This document shows, in pieces, positions 1 to 5,811 of a stretch of 9,618 bases of DNA. Both the position numbers and the translations under genes were made by a program. This DNA comes from Oscillospiraceae bacterium (GTDB lineage Bacteria; Bacillota; Clostridia; Oscillospirales; Ruminococcaceae), in NCBI GenBank assembly GCA_902798675.1, contig CADBXQ010000017.1, positions 1 to 9,618 of the forward strand, in the 5' to 3' direction. The notes beneath the pieces were generated by a model. The model made no database searches, had not been told where the DNA came from, and saw only the letters and a program-made list of their open reading frames with translations. Position 1 is the stretch's first letter, and every line of letters starts with the position of its first letter.

Positions 1-90
1 GCTGATATTAAAACTGGCGAGGTTTTTTATGCTAAAACTTTGAATGAGCATGAATTAAATTTGAAAAAGTTAGGAGCAGCGAATTTGTGA
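1..90 (+). CDS. mltG: C-terminal end of an MltG-like endolytic murein transglycosylase (partial)
   Basis: Frame 1 is open from the window edge and ends at TGA 88-90, giving only the last 29 residues. They contain GEVFYAKTLNEHELNLKKL, which resembles the usual MltG (YceG-like) C-terminus, where a G-x-H/V-F-x-K-T-x-x-E-H pattern closes the catalytic domain. MltG is a membrane-anchored enzyme that cleaves nascent peptidoglycan glycan strands and probably ends their elongation. Context supports the call: in Bacillus subtilis the mltG homologue yrrL lies just upstream of the U32 genes yrrN/yrrO, and here a U32 gene follows with a 4-base overlap. The catalytic Glu and membrane segment lie outside the window, so the call rests on a short tail plus synteny. 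Confidence 0.55.
   Translation, partial: ADIKTGEVFYAKTLNEHELNLKKLGAANL
72..76 (+). promoter_or_regulatory. Ribosome binding site supporting the GTG start of the U32 gene
   Basis: AGGAG lies inside the last codons of the upstream gene, 10 bases before GTG at 87. It supports a GTG start overlapping the upstream TGA (GTGA), so the two genes are probably translationally coupled. Confidence 0.7.
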
Positions 91-1316
91 AAAATAGACA
101 CGAAGTTTTAGCCCCGGCTGGAGACTGGGAATGCCTTCAATCTGCGGTTTTTTATGGAGCAGACGCGGTTTATTTAGGAGGCGAAATTTTTGGCATGCGA
201 TCCAGCGCGGCTAGATTTGACGATGAACTGCTCGAAAAAGCTGTTGGATTTGCGCATGAAAATGGTGTGAAAATATACCTAACCTGCAACACTGTTCCAA
301 CCAACAGTGAGGCTGAAAAGCTGCAAAAATTCATGCAAAACGCGCAGGACATCGGCGTTGACGCATTAATTATTTCCGACTTTGGGACGCTCATGGAAGC
401 TAAAAAATTCGCCCCCAAGATTCCCATACACATTTCGACGCAAGCAGGCGTCATGAACTACAAAACTGCAAACGCATTGTTTGAATTTGGAGCAAGGCGG
501 ATTGTTTTGGCCAGGGAATTGCCTTTAGAAGACATAAAAATAATTTCCCAAAAAACTCCAAACGATTTAGAAATTGAATGCTTTGTTCACGGCGCAACGT
601 GTATGTCATTTTCGGGAAGATGCTTAATATCACAATATTTACTTGGGCGCGACGCAAACAGGGGAGAGTGTGCGCAGCCGTGTAGATGGGGATATCATTT
701 GGTTGAAGAAAAAAGACCTGGTCAATTTTTTCCTATATTTGAGGATAAAAAGGGGAGTTATATATTAAATTCAAAAGATTTATGTTTAATTGAACACCTT
801 GATAAATTATCTAATGCTGGAGTTAAAAGTTTTAAAATAGAAGGCCGAGCCAAATCTTCACACTATGTCTCTGTCGTCACTAATTCATACAAAATGGCGA
901 CTGAAATATTGGAAAAAAATGACGATTATTTCCTGCCCAATTGGATTAAAGATGAATTATTAAAAGTTAGTCACAGGCATTATCATGAAGGATTTTTATT
1001 TGGCAAACCATCTGAGGGACAGTACTATGCAAATGGTGGCTATATTCGAAATTATGATGTTGTTGCTATTGTGGATGATTGTGATGGGGAATTTTTATAT
1101 TGTACACAAAAAAACAAGTTTGATGCTGGAGACGTTGTTGAAATTTTTCAGCCCAAAGAAAAACCGTTTTGCTTTAAAGTTGAAAAAATTCTAAATGAGC
1201 AAAAAGAGCCAATCATTTCGGCCAAACATTCTCAAATGAAACTTTGCATAGCGTTTAAAGGCAGGGTTAAAAAAGGCAGCATCATTAGAAAATGTTTAAA
1301 AAAAGATTTGAATTAG
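87..1316 (+). CDS. trhP: U32 family protein, probable tRNA uridine 5-hydroxylation protein TrhP
   Basis: This 409-residue protein belongs to the U32 'peptidase' family. Characterised relatives are iron-sulfur, prephenate-dependent hydroxylation proteins; YegQ/TrhP and Bacillus YrrN/YrrO form 5-hydroxyuridine at the tRNA wobble position. The N-terminal TIM-barrel-like part opens with EVLAPAGDWECLQSAVFYGA. The family signature is at residues 164-182 (ECFVHGATCMSFSGRCLIS), with Thr171 where a hydrophobic residue is usual. C172, C179, C195 and C233 have the spacing of the [4Fe-4S] ligands known in the U32 protein UbiU. Residues of about 324-403 look like the C-terminal U32 beta-barrel. The length fits the longer paralogue type (YrrO/TrhP2). 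The gene starts with GTG overlapping the stop of the mltG-like gene and shares its transcript. Bases from about 710 onward are much more AT-rich than the 5' half. The older label 'collagenase/protease' is likely misleading. The family is certain; the exact tRNA substrate is inferred. Confidence 0.85.
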   Translation: MKNRHEVLAPAGDWECLQSAVFYGADAVYLGGEIFGMRSSAARFDDELLEKAVGFAHENGVKIYLTCNTVPTNSEAEKLQKFMQNAQDIGVDALIISDFGTLMEAKKFAPKIPIHISTQAGVMNYKTANALFEFGARRIVLARELPLEDIKIISQKTPNDLEIECFVHGATCMSFSGRCLISQYLLGRDANRGECAQPCRWGYHLVEEKRPGQFFPIFEDKKGSYILNSKDLCLIEHLDKLSNAGVKSFKIEGRAKSSHYVSVVTNSYKMATEILEKNDDYFLPNWIKDELLKVSHRHYHEGFLFGKPSEGQYYANGGYIRNYDVVAIVDDCDGEFLYCTQKNKFDAGDVVEIFQPKEKPFCFKVEKILNEQKEPIISAKHSQMKLCIAFKGRVKKGSIIRKCLKKDLN

Positions 1317-1318
1317 TG

Positions 1319-1344
1319 GTTCGCTAAATGAAAATTTAACGAAC
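1319..1344 (+). repeat. 26-base quasi-palindrome upstream of the Xer recombinase gene
   Basis: GTTCGCTAAA (1319-1328) and TTTAACGAAC (1335-1344) are complementary in 9 of 10 positions around the 6-base centre TGAAAA. No T-tract follows, so it is not a normal intrinsic terminator. It ends two bases before the ribosome binding site of the recombinase gene. It could be an RNA hairpin affecting initiation, or a recombinase or regulator binding site. The structure is directly visible; the function is unknown. Confidence 0.55.
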
Positions 1345-1346
1345 TT

Positions 1347-1353
1347 GGAGGGG
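1347..1353 (+). promoter_or_regulatory. Ribosome binding site deciding the TTG start of the Xer gene
   Basis: GGAGGGG ends 5 bases before TTG at 1359. No ATG in the same frame lies near the beginning of the protein, so this strong site fixes the TTG start. The nearer TTG at 1354 is in another frame. Confidence 0.75.
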
Positions 1354-1358
1354 TTGAA

Positions 1359-2360
1359 TTGTCGACATCAACGCAAGGATATGAAAATTTACCTAAATTG
1401 GTCCGTCAATATCTATCATATATAACAACAATCAAAAATCGTTCTTTGCGAACTGCTGCTGCGTATGCTGTGGATTTGCAAAATTTTTTTCGATTCTATA
1501 AATTATATAAAAAAATTGCGGATTCTAACACAGAATTAAAAAATATACAAATTGACGATATTGATATAGATTTAATAAAAAAAATAAAACTGTTAGATGT
1601 ATATGAATATTTAAACTTTGTTATGAAAGAAAAAAACAACTCCGCAAGAGCGCGCGCCCGCAAAGTTAGCTCAATTCGTGGTTTTTTTAAATATCTCACA
1701 GTAAACCTGCGTATTTTGGAAGAAAATCCTGTCGAAAATCTTGAAATGCCGTCGCTGAAAAAAACTCTCCCCAAATACCTCTCAATAAATGAGAGCAAAA
1801 GACTCCTCGGCGCCAAAGCAAAATCCAAATCTCCAAATAAATTCAGGGACTACTGCATTTTGACGCTGTTTTTGAATTGCGGAATGCGTCTGTCAGAGCT
1901 TGTTGGAATAAACTTGGAAAACATCAAAATGGACGCAAACAGCCTAACTCTCCTTGGAAAAGGAAACAAGGAGAGAGTGGTTTTTTTAAATAAAGCGTGC
2001 ATGTGTGCTATTAGCGAATATCTCGAAAAAGAACGAAGCCAAATAAAAATATCCCAAAACACTCAAGCTCTGTTTTTGTCGAAAAGAACTGGGCAAAGGA
2101 TCGGCGCAAGACAGGTTCAAAAAATCGTTCAGGCGGCGCTTAAAGAGGCTGGGCTTTCAGGCAAAGGATATTCTCCGCACAAACTCCGACACACCGCGGC
2201 AACTTTGCTATATCAACACGGCAAAGTCGACATTTTGATTTTAAAACAACTGCTGGGTCACGCCAACATAGGAACAACCGAAATATACACACACACCTCA
2301 AACCAAATGATTAAAGAAGCTGTGATAAAAAATCCACTATCCGATGAAAAAATGAATTAA
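1359..2360 (+). CDS. xerC: Xer-type tyrosine recombinase (XerC/XerD-like)
   Basis: This 333-residue site-specific recombinase belongs to the phage-integrase family; Xer members resolve chromosome dimers at dif sites in the cytoplasm. The N-terminal SAM-like DNA-binding domain covers about residues 10-120 and the catalytic domain about 138-320. All catalytic residues are present: R177 (GMRLSEL), K201 (GKGNKER), H274 and R277 (SPHKLRH), H301 (LLGH) and the nucleophile Y310 (TEIYTHT). XerC and XerD are usually about 300 residues; the extra length is a Lys/Ile/Asp-rich insertion around residues 50-80. It starts with TTG behind a strong GGAGGGG. It lies 42 bases after trhP on the same strand, so it may be read from the same transcript. 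There are no phage, integron or transposon genes nearby, which favours a housekeeping role. Whether it is the XerC or XerD equivalent, or a lone Xer, cannot be decided here. The first 270 bases are strikingly AT-rich compared with the catalytic part. Confidence 0.85.
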   Translation: MSTSTQGYENLPKLVRQYLSYITTIKNRSLRTAAAYAVDLQNFFRFYKLYKKIADSNTELKNIQIDDIDIDLIKKIKLLDVYEYLNFVMKEKNNSARARARKVSSIRGFFKYLTVNLRILEENPVENLEMPSLKKTLPKYLSINESKRLLGAKAKSKSPNKFRDYCILTLFLNCGMRLSELVGINLENIKMDANSLTLLGKGNKERVVFLNKACMCAISEYLEKERSQIKISQNTQALFLSKRTGQRIGARQVQKIVQAALKEAGLSGKGYSPHKLRHTAATLLYQHGKVDILILKQLLGHANIGTTEIYTHTSNQMIKEAVIKNPLSDEKMN

Positions 2361-2380
2361 ATCAAAAAAACCCCTTTCCT
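2361..2380. other. 20-base convergent junction between xer and dut, no clear terminator
   Basis: The two stop codons face each other across 20 bases holding a 7-base A-run, read as a T-run on the minus strand. No GC stem precedes it on either strand. Termination here is therefore not explained by a normal hairpin. Confidence 0.4.
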
Positions 2381-2815
2381 TCACTCCCCTGTCGATCCAA
2401 ATCCGCCATCCCCACGGCTTGTCTTGCTTAAATTGTCAACCTCAACAAAATCAACTTCCAAAAACGGAACAACAACCAACTGAGCAATCCGCTCTCCGGG
2501 GTTGACGACAGCGCTTTGGTTGCTGTGGTTATGCAGCGCAACAATATATTCGCCCCGATAGTCGCTGTCGCAAACGCCAACTTTATTTGCAGGAGCAAGG
2601 CCTTTTTTGGTTGACAAGCCGCTCCTCGCAAAGATCAGCCCCGCATACCCTTGCGGAATTTCAACAGCCAGCCCGGTTGGAATTTTTGCCGTTTCGCCGG
2701 GCTGTATTGTAACTGGCTCCAAAAGACAAGAATAAAGGTCATATCCAGCGCAATATCGGCTGCCTTTTGTTGGAATGGTTGCGTTCTCTTTTAATTTTTT
2801 TATATTAACATGCAT
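2381..2815 (-). CDS. dut: Deoxyuridine 5'-triphosphate nucleotidohydrolase (dUTPase)
   Basis: This trimeric-type dUTPase has 144 residues, the normal length. It hydrolyses dUTP to dUMP and pyrophosphate, which limits uracil incorporation into DNA and supplies the dTMP precursor. All five family motifs are present in order: I AGYDLYS (23-29), II ARSGLSTKKGL (63-73), III NKVGVCDSDYRGE (77-89, with D83 the probable catalytic Asp and Cys82 where Ile or Val is common), IV GERIAQLVV (107-115) and V RGDGGFGSTG (134-143), the P-loop-like flexible tail that closes over the nucleotide. The ATG overlaps the stop of the lectin-like gene as TAATG. Its ribosome binding site AGGAAG sits inside the last codons of that gene, so the two are co-transcribed and probably translationally coupled. 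The gene converges with the Xer gene across a 20-base gap. Confidence 0.95.
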   Translation of the reverse strand: MHVNIKKLKENATIPTKGSRYCAGYDLYSCLLEPVTIQPGETAKIPTGLAVEIPQGYAGLIFARSGLSTKKGLAPANKVGVCDSDYRGEYIVALHNHSNQSAVVNPGERIAQLVVVPFLEVDFVEVDNLSKTSRGDGGFGSTGE

Positions 2816-3366
2816 TAATTTTTCTTCCTTTTTAACATATCTTTGATTTTAGCTTTGATTTTTTCATTCGAATCAGTTTTTTTAGTTGTCTTTTTAGAAC
2901 CTGCGCCAGAATTCGAAGACGGCCTTTCCAAATACCAAAGTTGGTTATCCGAATCGAAATCATCCCATATTTTCACGCGAGAATTATTAGCCCCTTCAAG
3001 CCCCGCATCCAAAACTCGAGACGAATATTTGGAAATAATTTTAAAATATCCATCTTTATTGAATTTAACCTTCCAAATTTGAGTTTCAACCGAAGAATCC
3101 TCCCATTGATGGAGCCAAGCCCCGTTTGACGAGCCAACCGAAACGATATCTATGGGCTTTTTTGAACTCCTACAAACTATTTTATACAACCCGTCCCCTG
3201 CTAAAACGAACTTGAATTGTTGATTTTCGCTTCCAATTTTGTCATACAGCTGAACCGCTCCCCCATTTTCAGATCCGGCAACAGCGTCAATATCAAGAAC
3301 CTTGTCAGTTTTTTTAGAAATAATATGGTAATATACGTTAGGAGTTATTTTATTTATCATCGCCAT
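2815..3366 (-). CDS. Ricin-B (beta-trefoil) lectin-like protein, no signal peptide
   Basis: This 183-residue protein is built of three beta-trefoil repeats, at about residues 10-54, 58-100 and 105-147. Each begins with an aromatic-rich strand (VYYHIIS, GLYKIVC, GYFKIIS), has a 'K/R-x-L/I-D' strand, and ends in a Q-x-W-type motif: QQF (49-51), QIW (96-98) and QLW (142-144). This is the RicinB_lectin_2 pattern, a fold that commonly binds carbohydrate. A Ser/Gly linker (149-157) leads to a Lys-rich tail (KKTTKK, then KIKAKIKDMLKRKKN). No signal peptide, membrane segment or enzymatic domain is visible, so it is probably cytoplasmic or exported by an unknown route. I chose ATG at 3366 because GGGGAG (3377-3382) lies 10 bases upstream; the frame stays open to a TTG at 3393, but that would place the ribosome binding site inside the gene. 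It is the first gene of a promoter-led operon with dut. The fold is well supported; the ligand and role are unknown. Confidence 0.85.
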   Translation of the reverse strand: MAMINKITPNVYYHIISKKTDKVLDIDAVAGSENGGAVQLYDKIGSENQQFKFVLAGDGLYKIVCRSSKKPIDIVSVGSSNGAWLHQWEDSSVETQIWKVKFNKDGYFKIISKYSSRVLDAGLEGANNSRVKIWDDFDSDNQLWYLERPSSNSGAGSKKTTKKTDSNEKIKAKIKDMLKRKKN

Positions 3367-3376
3367 AGTCAATAAT

Positions 3377-3382
3377 CTCCCC
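3377..3382 (-). promoter_or_regulatory. Ribosome binding site setting the start of the lectin-like gene
   Basis: On the minus strand AAAGGGGAG lies 10 bases before ATG at 3366. A TTG (L8 of the longer frame) is only 4 bases away and the upstream TTG at 3393 lies before the site, so ATG 3366 is preferred. Confidence 0.7.
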
Positions 3383-3430
3383 TTTCTAATCAACTAAAAA
3401 CTTATATAACAAGCATAGCCCAACGAAGTA

Positions 3431-3460
3431 ATTATATACCATTTTGGGGTCGGTTGTCAA
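3431..3460 (-). promoter_or_regulatory. Consensus sigma-A promoter for the lectin-dut operon
   Basis: On the minus strand a perfect TTGACA (3460-3455) and a perfect TATAAT (3436-3431) are separated by 18 bases. The TGGTATA just before also allows an extended -10 reading with a 16-base spacer. Transcription should start near 3424, giving a 5' leader of about 58 bases before ATG 3366. Two consensus hexamers predict strong, largely constitutive expression. I see no obvious operator. Confidence 0.85.
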
Positions 3461-3491
3461 ACATTTTTTAAAATTTATTTTGAAACGCGAA

Positions 3492-3552
3492 ATTTTTTAG
3501 GGTTATATTTGTCCCAACGCCCTCAAATATCTTCAAGCAAATCCTAAAAAAT
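3492..3552. repeat. Nested inverted repeat between recQ and the lectin-dut promoter
   Basis: ATTTTTTAGG (3492-3501) is perfectly complementary to CCTAAAAAAT (3543-3552). Inside it, ATATTTG (3505-3511) is perfectly complementary to CAAATAT (3524-3530) with a 12-base loop. GGTTAT (3501-3506) can alternatively pair with ATAACC (3551-3556), so two competing folds are possible. It lies just downstream of the recQ stop. Neither strand shows a GC-rich stem followed by a T-run, so it is not a standard intrinsic terminator. It may still form the 3' end of the recQ transcript or be a binding site. Confidence 0.45.
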
Positions 3553-3568
3553 AACCACCTTTTTGAAT

Positions 3569-5392
3569 TTATTTAGAAGCATTCACAAGATAATTATTAA
3601 CAACATCTATTATATATTTGCCATATTTTCTAATTTTATTTTGGCCAAGTCCTGTAATTTCAAATAAATCATCTATTTTTGTCGGCAAAGCTTTGCAGAT
3701 GTGAATTATCGTTTTATTTGAAAAAATTATATATGAAGGAACATTTTGCGAATCTGCTAAAGAGGTCCGCAATCTAGAAATTGCATCATACAAAATTTTA
3801 TCATTAATTTGAGTTTTGTCGCTTTTAAAAATATTTTTTCGAGATTTTCGCCTTTTCAAGATCACTCTCTGATTTGATTCTTTTGTTAAAACATTTTTGG
3901 CTTTTTGCGTTATTTTTAGCGTCGGATATTCTCCGCCATCTAAGAAAAGATAGCCATCAAATATTAATTCTCTAATATAACTTTTTAAATCGACAAGTTT
4001 GATTTTTTTTAGAGCGCCATATGCAAGTATTGAGTCATAGCCCAAGGCTAAAATTCTCGAATTTTTGTTGCCCTTCAATATATCACACACCATGTTTATC
4101 CCATATTTTTCATCAGTTTCAACTATACATGAAAAAATTTTTCTGGCTTGCGCTGTTAAATCAACCTGTTCAAATTCAGACAAACAGTTGCCGCAATTTT
4201 TGCAAGAATTTGAATTTTCTCCAAAATACTCTAAAATATATTGCTGATAACAATTATTTCCCTTGCAATAGCTCATGATCTTAGATAGGTTTTTATAATC
4301 CTGGTTTCTAATATTTTCTAATTGTTTAGCATTTAATTGATCATTGACAACATTATTTATAAAAAAGCTGTTTAAATAAAAATCCGAATCCGAGTAAAGC
4401 ATTATACATTTTGCGGGGCCCCCATCTCTGCCCGCCCTGCCCGCTTCTTGATAGTAATTTTCTATGTTTTTGGGCATATTAAAGTGAACAATCATCCTGA
4501 CGTCCGCTTTATTAATCCCCATGCCAAAAGCGTTTGTCGCAACAAATATGTTCTTTTTGTCATATATAAAATCCTCTTGATTTCGCCTTCGCTCGATGTC
4601 GCTGAGTCCTGCGTGATATCTGGCAGTTCTAAAACCTCTTCTGGCTAAAATTTCAAACACTTCTTCAACCTTTTTTCTTGTTCCGCAATAAATTATCACG
4701 CTCTCATCACGCACTTTGTCTAGAAGTTTCAACAGATGGGACAGTTTCCCCTTCTCGCTAGTTTGAATAACATCAAAATATAAATTTTTTCTTTCAAAAC
4801 CAGTCACAACACAATATGGATTGTTTAATTTCAACAAATTTTTGATGTCTTCGCGGACATTTTTTGTTGCAGTTGCTGTGAATGCGGCAAAAATAGGGCG
4901 TGTTTTTAAAAAGTCCAAAAATTCAGATATTTTCAAATAGCTTGGTCTAAAATCGTGACCCCATTGAGAAACACAGTGCGCCTCATCAACAGCAACCATT
5001 GAAATGTTGATCGAATTCGCAAGTTCCAAAAAACTCGATGTTGCAAGTCTTTCTGGAGCAACATATATTATTTTATACATTCCGTGCAAAACATTATACA
5101 CAGCTTTTCTATATTGACCTGCCGACAAGCTGCTGTTTAAATAGGCTGCGGCAACCCCGTTTTGTATGAGCTGCCTGACCTGATCTTTCATCAAAGATAT
5201 CAGAGGCGAAACAACCAAAGTCACCCCATCCATCATCAACGCCGGAACCTGAAAGCAAACAGACTTCCCCGCTCCCGTCGGCATTATTCCCAAAACATCT
5301 CTTCCCTCAAGTATGTTGTCGATTATTTCTTCCTGACCCCGTCTAAATGAATCATATCCGAAAATATTTTTTAAAACTTCATATTTTTCCAT
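3569..5392 (-). CDS. recQ: ATP-dependent DNA helicase RecQ
   Basis: This 607-residue protein is a full-length RecQ, a 3'-5' DNA helicase that unwinds forks and recombination intermediates. Helicase core: FGYDSFRRGQ (11-20, motif 0), Walker A MPTGAGKS (37-44), motif Ia (VVSPLISLMKDQV), DEAH at 136-139, the RecQ aromatic loop VSQWGHDFRP (141-150), FTATAT (171-176), motif IV around 231-240, motif V ATNAFGMGINKADVR (285-299) and motif VI QEAGRAGRDG (315-324). A zinc site follows with C381, C397, C400 and C403, then the winged-helix RQC region (about 410-505). An HRDC domain (about 530-600, with TKIDDLFEITGLGQNKIRKYG) lies at the end. I chose ATG at 5392 because AGGAG (5398-5402) lies 5 bases upstream; a TTG at 5410 in the same frame would precede this site. 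It follows the 123-residue gene after 24 bases, in a polC-led operon. GC content falls sharply from the helicase core to the HRDC end. Confidence 0.97.
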   Translation of the reverse strand: MEKYEVLKNIFGYDSFRRGQEEIIDNILEGRDVLGIMPTGAGKSVCFQVPALMMDGVTLVVSPLISLMKDQVRQLIQNGVAAAYLNSSLSAGQYRKAVYNVLHGMYKIIYVAPERLATSSFLELANSINISMVAVDEAHCVSQWGHDFRPSYLKISEFLDFLKTRPIFAAFTATATKNVREDIKNLLKLNNPYCVVTGFERKNLYFDVIQTSEKGKLSHLLKLLDKVRDESVIIYCGTRKKVEEVFEILARRGFRTARYHAGLSDIERRRNQEDFIYDKKNIFVATNAFGMGINKADVRMIVHFNMPKNIENYYQEAGRAGRDGGPAKCIMLYSDSDFYLNSFFINNVVNDQLNAKQLENIRNQDYKNLSKIMSYCKGNNCYQQYILEYFGENSNSCKNCGNCLSEFEQVDLTAQARKIFSCIVETDEKYGINMVCDILKGNKNSRILALGYDSILAYGALKKIKLVDLKSYIRELIFDGYLFLDGGEYPTLKITQKAKNVLTKESNQRVILKRRKSRKNIFKSDKTQINDKILYDAISRLRTSLADSQNVPSYIIFSNKTIIHICKALPTKIDDLFEITGLGQNKIRKYGKYIIDVVNNYLVNASK

Positions 5393-5397
5393 TATTT

Positions 5398-5402
5398 CTC
5401 CT
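5398..5402 (-). promoter_or_regulatory. Ribosome binding site setting the recQ start
   Basis: AGGAG on the minus strand is 5 bases before ATG 5392. It excludes the upstream in-frame TTG at 5410. Confidence 0.75.
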
Positions 5403-5416
5403 AAAAACAACCAAAC

Positions 5417-5788
5417 TCAACTATTCATCGCTTTTTGCTCTATTTCTTGAATCCCTTCTAAAACTTCCCTTCTCGAAAAATCATTTGCCTCCAAAGTTTC
5501 CTTATCAATATGGTTGAGCTGAAGATAGAACCAAACCGCAACTCTCAAGCTCCCATTTCCTCGATTTTCCCTCTCATCTTCGGCAATATGCTCAAAAAGC
5601 ATGTCCTCAGCATCATTAAATTTGTTATTTTTGATCAAATCCATCAAATCAAGTTTCAGCTCCAAGGATCTTGTGTCGAATTTATAATCGTTTATGTTGA
5701 ATTTTTTAGACTTTTGTGGAAAAAGTATGGTATATAAAAGTTTGGATATAAATTCAACCTGCTCATATTCATAATCTCTTCTAATCAT
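5417..5788 (-). CDS. Small conserved protein of unknown function (DUF6483-like)
   Basis: This 123-residue acidic protein has no signal peptide, membrane segment or recognisable catalytic motif. The opening MIRRDYEYEQVEFISKLLYTILF, the central 'N-D-A-E-D-M-L-F-E' and the late 'Y-L-Q-L-N ... F-S-R-R-E-V-L-E-G-I' resemble, from memory, the DUF6483 family of Firmicutes. The predicted structure is mainly helical, with TPR-like helical hairpins possible. ATG at 5788 is supported by AGGAG (5799-5803) 10 bases upstream. It sits between polC (23 bases) and recQ (24 bases), so all three are probably co-transcribed. That position suggests a link to replication or repair, but no function can be read from the sequence. 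The family name is less certain than the gene itself. Confidence 0.8.
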   Translation of the reverse strand: MIRRDYEYEQVEFISKLLYTILFPQKSKKFNINDYKFDTRSLELKLDLMDLIKNNKFNDAEDMLFEHIAEDERENRGNGSLRVAVWFYLQLNHIDKETLEANDFSRREVLEGIQEIEQKAMNS

Positions 5789-5811
5789 AAAAATGCAACT
5801 CCTTTGAAAAT

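Noticed and set aside
1319..1344. Intrinsic terminator after trhP
   Set aside because: The stem is AT-rich with a mismatch and is followed by CTTGGAGGGG rather than a T-run; the ribosome binding site of the next gene begins two bases later.
1359..2360. The tyrosine recombinase as part of an integrated phage, integron or transposon
   Set aside because: It is surrounded by housekeeping genes. No attachment-site duplication, tRNA, excisionase or cargo genes are visible, and the domain layout is Xer-like.
2340..2383. Bidirectional intrinsic terminator between xer and dut
   Set aside because: There is an A/T run but no complementary GC-rich stem next to it on either strand.
2815..3366. Ricin-like toxin or secreted hydrolase
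   Set aside because: Only the trefoil domain and a Lys-rich tail are present. No signal peptide, enzymatic A-chain or glycosidase domain is visible.
3394..3568. A short protein gene in the recQ-lectin gap
   Set aside because: No start with a ribosome binding site and no frame of useful length was found; only the promoter and the inverted repeat are supported.
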